A stretch of 64,000 nt of DNA from Aureliella helgolandensis (GTDB lineage: Bacteria > Planctomycetota > Planctomycetia > Pirellulales > Pirellulaceae): assembly GCF_007752135.1 (NCBI RefSeq), contig NZ_CP036298.1, positions 3,348,001-3,412,000 of the forward strand, read 5' to 3'. The notes beneath the pieces are model-generated. The model was not told the origin of the DNA. It did no database searches and saw only the letters and a program-made list of their open reading frames with translations. Position numbers and translations under genes: made by a program. Shown in pieces: positions 56,805-64,000 of the stretch (its first letter is position 1; each line of letters starts with the position of its first letter).

Positions 56805-59162
56805 TCAATGCATTTTTTTGACCGCAAAGGGCTTGCTAGCATTGCCTGGGCGGAAGTAACTCAACAGGGCTGGAAGGAAAACGAGGTCGCAGAACAGGGC
56901 GGCTGCAATCGTCAAGGCCCCCATCGTGGCGAAAATCTGGTGATCCCGCGAATCGGAAAATGTCACGACTGCGAATCCTGCCACCAAAACACTCGTGGTC
57001 ATGATCAGGGCGGTTCCTACGCCGGTAAAAGCATTCTTGATGGCTTGGTCGTTGATCTTCGTGGGGGATTGAGTATCGCGATGCTCCCGAGTCAAGCGGG
57101 TCTGCTCTTCTTGGTAACGCGTCAAGAAATGGATCGTATCGTCCACCGCAATACCCAGGCAGATCGTAAAGTTGCAGACCATCACGATCTCTAGGTTGTA
57201 GCCCATCATCGCCAAGTAGGCTCCGGTAAAGGCTAAGGGGAAAAGATTGGGGATGATGGAAATCAGCCCGATTCGAATTGAGCGGTAGACCACTGCCAGG
57301 ACAATCAAAATGATCAATGAGGCGGTTCCCAAGCTGGTCGCTAGGTCGACCACGATTTGGTACAGATTATGCCATCGCCAAATGGCTCCACCCGACAGCT
57401 CTAGGTGAAAGCTGGGATGCTGCTCCTGGATCTGGGCAAGGCCCTTCTCGATCCGCTCGAAGACTGGACCGTAGGCCGCGATCCCCAAATCCTGAACGCG
57501 AAAGGTGATTAAGGTGAAACGCTCTTCCGGAATAAAGAAAGCTCGTTTCAAGGGAGGCGGAAGCAACTCTAGCAGCGACATGCGTTCCCTGGGGGGGCCG
57601 CTCCCCGGTTGAAAGTCGATCAGATTGCGAATCGAAAGCGGGTGTCCGATCAGGGGGTCCTGGGCCAGAAGGTCATCGACGGCAATTACCACTTCCAGCA
57701 CTGCCGACGAGTCGCGGGGAGTTTGCTCATCCCAGCGAATGTCAACATTTGCAAACTCCAGCCCTCCAAAAGCTTGGTCTACATGCAGCATGGCCTGCGT
57801 TGCTTCAGCGGATTGTGGCAACCCGTCCGATTGACGTTGATCGGGTTTCAACGTCATGCACATGGCCACCAACAGGGCGGTCGTCACGATACCGCCGACG
57901 CTAATCGCAGTCCGATGGCCTAGCACCCAAGTGATTACTGAACCAATCCGGCCCAGGTGCCGGTCGATGAGATTCGTACTGTGGCCGGCGTCAATGCCGC
58001 GTCCCAGCCAAGTGGAACAAGCCAGCGGGATAATGGTAATGACCGAGAGAAAGCTAAACACCACTCCAATTGTGCTGCACAGTCCGAATTGCTGAACCCA
58101 TTTGGAATCGGCAAGCATCAAGGAGCCAAAGCCGATGGCCGTGGTCAATGAGGTTAGAAGGCAAGCCATGCCTACTTGGGACAGCCCGCGTTGGGCTGCG
58201 GCGTTGGGGGACAGACCCGTGGCCCGGAGCTTGCGGATTTGCACCATCAAGTGGACGCCATCGGTCAAAGCCACCAAGCTGACCAGGATCGGCAAAATTA
58301 CATCAATGAGCGGATTCTCAAAGTATCCCAAGTAGCGGATGCAGCCCATCGTCCAAAAGACTCCCATGAGTGGAGCCAGGGCCACGATGACTACCGCGCG
58401 GACACCTCGGAACAGAATCAAGGCCATCAACACGATCATGCCGTTGCCGATGATTTGGTATTTAAGCTGATTGCTCTCGTGTGCGCTGACCGCAGCGATC
58501 GTCGTCGGTTTGCGACCGGTTGCGCGAAAGGATAGATCGGTTCCTGGGAACTCTTCGGCAGCCGCGCGAGCCGTTGCCGTCAAAACGGTCGTTGCGTCAG
58601 CGTCTTCCAGAACAAAATAGGGGTTCAGGTTGATCAGCATCAGCAATGTCTGCGCATCGTCACTCAGTAACTGCCCGACGACCAAGGGGTGAGTCAGGGC
58701 CTTGGCCTTGGCTGATGCAAACCTTTGCTCCGAACCGTTGGCGCGGGGCAAGAGTGGCTCCGGTAGTCCAAAGATGTTCAGCATCGGCACGCGGTCCATC
58801 CATAGAACGCTGCTCACCTGATCCAATGCTTCCAGCTTATCCACCACGTGTCGCAATGCGGAGGTGGTGGCTTCATTGAAGAAATCGTCCGATTCGACGA
58901 CCAGCACGGTGTCCGCACTGCTGAGACTCAAAGGTCGAACGTTACTTGCCGGATCGGAGAAAACTCGACCGCTCGACTGCTCGGCTTCGTCGGTCGCGGC
59001 TTGTTCTTGTGTTGCGCTAAATTGAGCCAGCAGGCGGTGCGGCCAGTCGGGGTCCCAGAAGCCAAGACCTGCCACAATTGAGATCACGCCAACCAACAAC
59101 CAAACACTACGACGATGCCGTAAGCTCCAATGGGACAGATTTTCAAAAGTCCGATTTGTCAT
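56805..59162 (-). CDS. MMPL/RND superfamily exporter
   Basis: Predicted 785-residue inner-membrane protein with an RND-type repeat. A leading helix (about 18-34) is followed by a periplasmic loop (about 40-225), about five helices (225-400; VLMALILFRGVRAVVIVALAPLMGVF, VILPILVSLVALTDGVHLMVQI), a second loop (about 430-590) and a second helix set (590-775; IILIVLAVVYRSIRIGLISI, CLGIAVDDTIHFLTRYQEEQ, AFTGVGTALIMTTSVLVAGF). The D-x-x-H motifs in helix four (DGVHL and DDTIHF) are typical of MMPL lipid or hopanoid transporters. Length is close to typical 750-900. No adaptor is adjacent. Substrate unknown; a lipid is likely given the family. Confidence 0.92.
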   Translation of the reverse strand: MTNRTFENLSHWSLRHRRSVWLLVGVISIVAGLGFWDPDWPHRLLAQFSATQEQAATDEAEQSSGRVFSDPASNVRPLSLSSADTVLVVESDDFFNEATTSALRHVVDKLEALDQVSSVLWMDRVPMLNIFGLPEPLLPRANGSEQRFASAKAKALTHPLVVGQLLSDDAQTLLMLINLNPYFVLEDADATTVLTATARAAAEEFPGTDLSFRATGRKPTTIAAVSAHESNQLKYQIIGNGMIVLMALILFRGVRAVVIVALAPLMGVFWTMGCIRYLGYFENPLIDVILPILVSLVALTDGVHLMVQIRKLRATGLSPNAAAQRGLSQVGMACLLTSLTTAIGFGSLMLADSKWVQQFGLCSTIGVVFSFLSVITIIPLACSTWLGRGIDAGHSTNLIDRHLGRIGSVITWVLGHRTAISVGGIVTTALLVAMCMTLKPDQRQSDGLPQSAEATQAMLHVDQAFGGLEFANVDIRWDEQTPRDSSAVLEVVIAVDDLLAQDPLIGHPLSIRNLIDFQPGSGPPRERMSLLELLPPPLKRAFFIPEERFTLITFRVQDLGIAAYGPVFERIEKGLAQIQEQHPSFHLELSGGAIWRWHNLYQIVVDLATSLGTASLIILIVLAVVYRSIRIGLISIIPNLFPLAFTGAYLAMMGYNLEIVMVCNFTICLGIAVDDTIHFLTRYQEEQTRLTREHRDTQSPTKINDQAIKNAFTGVGTALIMTTSVLVAGFAVVTFSDSRDHQIFATMGALTIAAALFCDLVFLPALLSYFRPGNASKPFAVKKMH

Positions 59163-59240
59163 TGCGGCTGACTAAAATCTTGAAGGTGCATCGTGCGAAG
59201 GGGGCAGGGCGTTGAGGTGGAGAAAGAGTTGCGAACCATA

Positions 59241-61304
59241 TTAAGGGTAGAGCCCCTGAGCCACTTGGCGGATTTCTTCCAAGGTGACCAGATCGTTTCC
59301 GTCTCGGTCCCACCGGTGGAATCCACCGTGCCGAACGACGATGGCCGCTTCCGATTTGCGAATCAGTCCATCTCCATTGGCATCCATGGCTCGCATTACT
59401 CGCGCAATATAGGCCTCAATTTTGATTTGCCGCTCCGACTGGACTGGCTGCTCATCCTGTTGATGGGATTGCGGCCCTGATCCGGCTACGCGAGTTGGGG
59501 AATTTCCAGATGTTTCGCTATCGGAAACTGGAGGCTGAGAAGCGGAGACTGTACTACGCGGTTCAGCAACTTCAAAAAACGAGACTGCCATCTCCTCCCA
59601 AGTTTGGTCGCCCCAGTGAACCCATTGTTGCGGATCCGGATTGAAGGGATTGCTCGGCGAATTGTCAAACTCGGCTCGAAAACTGAGTTGTTGGATATCA
59701 GACAGGCTGATCGGCCGAGAAAATTGGTAGGTGTGCTGCCAGTTGAAGTCGTACTGCGGAACGTCTAGCAGGATCTCGCTGTTCGTGTTCCCCGCAAACA
59801 GGCGAAATGCTTTTCCGCGATAGTGCATGTGGGGTGTGACCGCCAGCAGAGTGCCGTTTCGCGGTAGAGTTTGCGAGCGCGCTTCTACATGGTGGCTGGG
59901 GACGCCAGGGGGAATCTCCAGCTCTTGGTCGAGCGCAATCATCGTATAGACTTCGTGAGTCACCGACTCCGGTGAAGCAAACACCAAGCCGACTTGGGTC
60001 TGATCCTCGCGAACCGTCCCATCAGGCGTGTAGTGCATTTGAAATACTAGCTTCGAACCTGCCGGAATGTGACGCGCATGCCCAGCAGGCATCGGCAAGT
60101 TTCGTTGGCCAGGAACATAGGCTGCGAGCCAACCTATACCACTGAAATCGGCGCCATCAGGCGGCCTGACAAACACGATGGCATGGTGTACCACCGATCG
60201 CTTCCCGGGCAAGACCTGGGCAGCAGCAATCCACTTGTCCTCAGAGAATTGAGGATCGACCACAAAGTACTGGTACTCCACCACGCCGTCTCGCGGCACT
60301 TGGTAGGGTTGCTCCCGCATGGGGAGGACCAAGTCAGGAGTCCGCGGTAGCAACCAACCATCGACATACTGCTGCGGCGGCGGCAGGTCTTCCGGCTTCC
60401 CTTCAGGTGCACCTAGTGCAACCCATTGACGCAACGTTTCTTTGTCTTCTTCAGACATGTGACGGGCGTTCGAAAACTCGCCATATTCGGGTGATGCATG
60501 CCAAGGTGGCATCCGCTCGTCTTCAATCGTTTCTAGCATCGTGTCAGCCCAGCCAATCACGTCTTCGTAACGCTCCATTGAAAACGGGCCGATATCCCCC
60601 TGACGATGGCATTCGATGCAATTTCTGGCCAAGACGCGCACCACCTCATTGGTAAAGGTTGGGGCTTGGTCCGGTGTCGTGCCTTGCGAGGAATTCTGGT
60701 CGGCGGAGTCCTGAATTAGCGGAGTCTTAGGACGACCAATGATGCAACCCACTGCACGCGTCTCAGCCAGGGACACTCGCTTGCCGGCCAGGATTTCCTC
60801 AATGGCAATCTGCAGGTCTCTGCGGGAGGCGTTGGAGTGGGCAATGCCTGGCGCATACTGATCGTCAATGCGACCGTGATAACGCAACATCAATCGTTCA
60901 TCCAAGACGAATGCCTCCGGAGTCCGCTGGGCTCCGTATTGATCTGCGATCTGCTGGTCTGCGTCGTGCACTAGTTCGAATTGCACATCCAATTCGCTAG
61001 CGTACTTCGCGAGCTTTTCGGCGTCATCTTGAATGTTGCTCATCACTCCCAGGATGCGCACTCCCTGGGCTGCATAGGATGATTGCAGTTCGGACAGTTG
61101 TGAGGCGTAGGCCCGCGCCATCGGGCACTCGGTTCCAAGAAAGACCACAGCCACGACTGCCTGCCCTCCTGGCTTCAGCACTACGGGAGTGCCCTGCGGC
61201 GATTGGGATTCGAAGGCTAGCGAGGCAGCTCGGGCGATGCCAGGAGCCAAAAGAGTTGCCCCGACTGCGACGAGCGCCGTCATGAAGGTGAACCTGGGTT
61301 GCAT
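59241..61304 (-). CDS. Exported redoxin/cytochrome/copper-monooxygenase-like protein with EF-hands
   Basis: Predicted 687-residue exported protein with four parts. Signal peptide 1-26. Redoxin domain (about 30-180) with a single Cys60 in FLGTECPMARAY, as in peroxiredoxin-like proteins. A cytochrome c module with C229-x-x-C-H (RNCIECHRQGDIGPF) and MPPWHASPEYGEF. A PHM-like copper monooxygenase C-terminal-type part (about 330-590) with VVHHAIVF, MHYTPDG and PHMHYRGKAF. Two EF-hands close the protein: DANGDGLIRKSE and DRDGNDLVTLEE. This order is known from planctomycetes and related bacteria; function is unproven. It is followed by the MMPL gene 78 bases downstream. Confidence 0.9.
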   Translation of the reverse strand: MQPRFTFMTALVAVGATLLAPGIARAASLAFESQSPQGTPVVLKPGGQAVVAVVFLGTECPMARAYASQLSELQSSYAAQGVRILGVMSNIQDDAEKLAKYASELDVQFELVHDADQQIADQYGAQRTPEAFVLDERLMLRYHGRIDDQYAPGIAHSNASRRDLQIAIEEILAGKRVSLAETRAVGCIIGRPKTPLIQDSADQNSSQGTTPDQAPTFTNEVVRVLARNCIECHRQGDIGPFSMERYEDVIGWADTMLETIEDERMPPWHASPEYGEFSNARHMSEEDKETLRQWVALGAPEGKPEDLPPPQQYVDGWLLPRTPDLVLPMREQPYQVPRDGVVEYQYFVVDPQFSEDKWIAAAQVLPGKRSVVHHAIVFVRPPDGADFSGIGWLAAYVPGQRNLPMPAGHARHIPAGSKLVFQMHYTPDGTVREDQTQVGLVFASPESVTHEVYTMIALDQELEIPPGVPSHHVEARSQTLPRNGTLLAVTPHMHYRGKAFRLFAGNTNSEILLDVPQYDFNWQHTYQFSRPISLSDIQQLSFRAEFDNSPSNPFNPDPQQWVHWGDQTWEEMAVSFFEVAEPRSTVSASQPPVSDSETSGNSPTRVAGSGPQSHQQDEQPVQSERQIKIEAYIARVMRAMDANGDGLIRKSEAAIVVRHGGFHRWDRDGNDLVTLEEIRQVAQGLYP

Positions 61305-61452
61305 GCGTATGCCCTTCGGAGTGGGGAATGGGAGTGGGCGTTCTCATGCGCGAGGGAGTTCGTGACTCCATCGCCACAGGGCCCCCAATCTGTAGCTTAG
61401 TGGACTTCGTCTCCACGATCATTACGAAGTTGAGACTCTGAGTCTAGCGATT

Positions 61453-62769
61453 CTAGTTCGCAGCCATCGCCCCCAGTACTGTATGGGCTGCGTCAATAGT
61501 ATGGTCCATCAACTCGGGAGTATGCATCGACGAGAAGAAGAGGGCTTCAAACTGACTGCAGGGAAGATAAATGCCGGCCCGCATCATTCCCCAAAAGTAC
61601 TCCGCATATCGCTCACGATGACATTCGTTGGCTTGTGTCCAGGATAGGACCGGTTGCTCAGAGAAGAAGAGCGTCATCATGCTTCCTACCCTTTGGACTT
61701 GATGGGGGAGCCCGGCGGCAGTAGCCGCGGCCGATAACCCCTGCGCCAATCGCTCGGCCTGCTGCTCGAGATAGGCGTAGGGCGATTCTTCTTTGAGAAG
61801 TTGCATCATGGCGACTCCTGCAGCAGTCGCTAAGGGGTTACCCGACAGCGTGCCTGCTTGGTAAACCTTGCCGGCGGGCATCACGTGGTCCATCAGATCC
61901 TTGCGCCCACCATAGACGCCCATCGGCAAGCCGCCACCCACGATTTTGCCCAAGGTCGTCAAATCCGGTGTGATGCCATACAGCGACTGTGCTCCACCCC
62001 AGGCAACTCGGAAGCCCGTCATGACTTCATCAAAAATTAGCACGGCACCGCTCTTGGTGCACAGCTCACGCGCAGCTTGCAAAAAACCAGGTTGGGGTGG
62101 AACACACCCCATATTTCCCACGACCGGTTCCAGGATGATGCAAGCAAGCTGATCGCCGTATTCAGCAAAGCATGATTGCAGAGCGGCGACGTCGTTGTAC
62201 TCTAGCACGATGGTGTCGCTGCTCGTTCCCTTGGTTACACCAGGCGAATCGGGAACACCGAGGCTAGCAGCTGCGCTGCCGGCAGACACCAACAAACTGT
62301 CAACATGGCCGTGATAGTTGCCGGAAAACTTAATAACTTTATCGCGTCCCGTGGCTCCACGAGCTAATCGTATGGCACTCATCGTCGCTTCGGTCCCACT
62401 ATTGACCAAGCGGAGTTTCTCGATGCTTGGGACCGCTTCAGTAATGAGTTCTGCCAGCTGGCTCTCTCGTTCCGTTGGCGCTCCGTAACTGGTGCCCTTG
62501 GCGACTGCCTCTTGAATCGCAGCGACAACTTTAGGGTGGGCATGGCCCATGATCATGGGGCCCCACGATCCGATGAAGTCGACGAATTGGTTGCCATCGA
62601 TATCGAACAGAAAGGGACCGTCGGCGCGTTCGATGAACAGTGGTTTACCGCCAACCGCACCAAAGGCGCGGGCCGGACTATTCACTCCGCCTGGCATGAA
62701 TTCACAAGCTCGATCGAAGGCAGCTTGGGATCGTTCTTGATTGAATGGTACTGTGGGGGCTTTAAACAC
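61453..62769 (-). CDS. hemL: Glutamate-1-semialdehyde 2,1-aminomutase
   Basis: Predicted 438-residue PLP enzyme that converts glutamate-1-semialdehyde to 5-aminolevulinate, the start of C5 haem and tetrapyrrole synthesis. Motifs: PGGVNSPARAFGAVGG at the N-terminus, GSWGPMIMGHAHP, LVNSGTEATMSAIRLARG, KFSGNYHGHVDSLLVSAGS, LIFDEVMTGFRVAWGG and TTLGKIVGGGLPMGVYGG, with the PLP lysine at Lys275. Length is normal for HemL. The start is GTG 62769, with AAGGA about 11 bases upstream. It is not in an operon with other haem genes here. Confidence 0.98.
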   Translation of the reverse strand: MFKAPTVPFNQERSQAAFDRACEFMPGGVNSPARAFGAVGGKPLFIERADGPFLFDIDGNQFVDFIGSWGPMIMGHAHPKVVAAIQEAVAKGTSYGAPTERESQLAELITEAVPSIEKLRLVNSGTEATMSAIRLARGATGRDKVIKFSGNYHGHVDSLLVSAGSAAASLGVPDSPGVTKGTSSDTIVLEYNDVAALQSCFAEYGDQLACIILEPVVGNMGCVPPQPGFLQAARELCTKSGAVLIFDEVMTGFRVAWGGAQSLYGITPDLTTLGKIVGGGLPMGVYGGRKDLMDHVMPAGKVYQAGTLSGNPLATAAGVAMMQLLKEESPYAYLEQQAERLAQGLSAAATAAGLPHQVQRVGSMMTLFFSEQPVLSWTQANECHRERYAEYFWGMMRAGIYLPCSQFEALFFSSMHTPELMDHTIDAAHTVLGAMAAN

Positions 62770-63191
62770 GACTCGCGTTTTCCTTTTCGAACTTGAAAGT
62801 ACATTCTGTGCCTAACGCACACAGGACCAACGGCCTCATCCCAATACTCTGCCTTGCTCTCGCGGCGCCCTAGTATTGTAACCCGCCGTGTAACGGCCTG
62901 TTGATGGGACCGCAGGGTGAGTAAGGCCAGGTGGTTGCCCAATAGGGCGAATAGCGGCACTAGCTACGTGGCAAATCTAAAATGGCTTCTAACATCAACA
63001 AGGCGGTAAGCCATACCGGATTCGTTGCTGCTGCAATTCGACTCAATTCGATTCGGCGTTGCGATCTTGGCAATGGCGTTGCCAACACGTCAATCAACGA
63101 GCCGCCAAGTTGCGGGCTGCCATCTCGACAAGCCGCCACGCAGCCGGGAGGCGTTTCAAGGGGTGGATTGCGCAAGTTGCACTTGTCTCGC
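62770..63191. other. Intergenic region, 422 bases
   Basis: No gene is recognised between lysC and hemL, both on the minus strand; it should contain the hemL promoter. No terminator-like hairpin with a T-run was found by eye. Confidence 0.5.
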
Positions 63192-64000
63192 TTAAATCAA
63201 ATTGGCCGCAAATTTAGCCTGCAAGCACTTCAGGGCTCGTTCGCCTTGCGCCCCCTCTACGACGACGTTCACTCGCAATTCGCTCGTGTTGATCATCTCC
63301 ACGTTGATGCCCGCTTCTGCAAGCACTTCGAACATACCAATGGCGACACCTGTGTGACTGCGCAGTCCAATACCACTAACCGAAAGTTTGGCGATTTCTT
63401 CACTGCCACTTACCTGCCGCACTTCAAATTTCTGACTTAATGTGCCAAACAGCTTACTGCACTCTGCGTACTGAGCGCGTGGCACGGTGAAGCTGATGCC
63501 GGTTTGCCCCTGATAGCCGTCATAGCTTTGTACGATCATATCGACAAAAATTCCTTTCGAAGCCACGGCCTCGAAAACTTCAGCCGCCAATCCGGGGGAA
63601 TCTGGAACTCCTGACAAGGTAATGCGAGCTTGATCTTCTGACAGAGAGATTTCGCTCAGAGACAACTGCTCCATATCCACCGCATGCAAGTCGGCAACCA
63701 GCGACTGAATATCTGCCTCTTTCGATTTGCGGGTCGGGAGCTCGCTCCAATCTGCGGCATCAGCAGGTTTGCGATAGAGTTCGAAACTTTGGTGCACTGC
63801 CCGCAAAGCGGCTTGAGCTGAGGCTCTAGCAACCAGCACTGAGATCTTGATTTCACTGGTGGTGATCATTTGAATATTGATACCAGCATCGGCGATCGCA
63901 CGAAACATTTTTTGAGCCACGCCGGTTTGTCGCGACATTCCGTTTCCGACTACGGAAATCTTCGAAACTTCATCATCACTTGTAAATCCCGTGGCTCCGA
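63192..64000 (-). CDS. lysC: Aspartate kinase, C-terminal ACT region (5' end outside window)
   Basis: The last 269 residues of an aspartokinase, first enzyme of the Lys/Thr/Met pathway; the catalytic N-terminus lies beyond 64000. The frame is open to the window edge, so the Met at 63938 is internal. Visible ACT-type segments: ISVVGNGMSRQTGVAQKMF with AGINIQMITTSEIKISVLV, then ITLSGVPDSPGLAAEVFEAV with GIFVDMIVQS, then LSVSGIGLRSHTGVAIGMFE with AGINVEMINTSELRVNVVV. Two similar copies of the GNGMSRQ/GIGLRSH pattern show a duplicated ACT pair, as in cyanobacterial and planctomycete enzymes with four ACT domains. These bind lysine or threonine for feedback control. Confidence 0.93.
   Translation of the reverse strand, partial: GATGFTSDDEVSKISVVGNGMSRQTGVAQKMFRAIADAGINIQMITTSEIKISVLVARASAQAALRAVHQSFELYRKPADAADWSELPTRKSKEADIQSLVADLHAVDMEQLSLSEISLSEDQARITLSGVPDSPGLAAEVFEAVASKGIFVDMIVQSYDGYQGQTGISFTVPRAQYAECSKLFGTLSQKFEVRQVSGSEEIAKLSVSGIGLRSHTGVAIGMFEVLAEAGINVEMINTSELRVNVVVEGAQGERALKCLQAKFAANLI

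Overview
The window looks like the chromosome of a planctomycete, most likely family Pirellulaceae (Rhodopirellula-like). The signs are a DUF1559 pilin-like protein followed by a small carboxypeptidase-regulatory-like lipoprotein, a zinc-ribbon/GYF protein beginning VGIRF, an HTTM (vitamin K carboxylase-like) pair, a redoxin/cytochrome/copper-oxygenase protein with EF-hands, an aspartokinase tail with extra ACT repeats, weak or absent Shine-Dalgarno sites at many genes and long non-coding gaps. This is inference from gene content; no rRNA is present. I see no tRNA, insertion sequence, prophage or CRISPR array, so the region reads as ordinary chromosome with many lineage-specific genes.

Layout: 1-1.9 kb holds the DUF1559/lipoprotein pair, closed by a perfect 15-bp hairpin. 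2-3.9 kb is an exported S15-type peptidase on the minus strand. 4.4-15.5 kb is one tightly packed seven-gene minus-strand operon: MoxR ATPase, DUF58, a DUF4381/BatD-like protein, BatA, a giant BatB-BatC fusion, BatD and BatE, a Bat/aerotolerance-type envelope system. 16.4-17.2 kb is a soluble histidine kinase. 18-20.2 kb is a secreted prolyl oligopeptidase, and 20.3-22.3 kb holds a GYF protein and a c-type cytochrome on the opposite strand.

23.1-30.2 kb (plus strand) carries a degenerate RNase HI-like protein, glycogen branching enzyme GlgB, a CorA-like membrane protein, an esterase/beta-propeller fusion and a divergent acyl-CoA dehydrogenase. 30.7-35.1 kb holds the FtsK translocase and CdsA, meeting Tex and a stand-alone M41-type peptidase. 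38-39.7 kb is an HTTM pair with an ATGA overlap. 39.7-43.1 kb is a minus-strand pair, one of them a 949-codon exported TIM-barrel-like protein, divergent from a sugar phosphate isomerase whose start lies almost back to back with it. A strong bidirectional terminator separates that isomerase from a fatty-acid desaturase.

45.5-48.6 kb encodes a 1000-residue TolC-like lipoprotein. 48.8-51.4 kb is a hybrid histidine kinase. 51.7-56.7 kb is a YhaO/YhaN (SbcDC-like) nuclease/SMC-type pair. 56.8-64 kb holds an MMPL/RND exporter, the redoxin-cytochrome-monooxygenase protein, HemL and the 3' end of lysC.

No single locus is an obvious new mobile or defence system. The most unusual items are the RNase H fold lacking two catalytic acids, the metallophosphoesterase with altered metal motifs beside a YhaN carrying a proline-rich tail, the BatB-BatC fusion and several multi-domain exported proteins.
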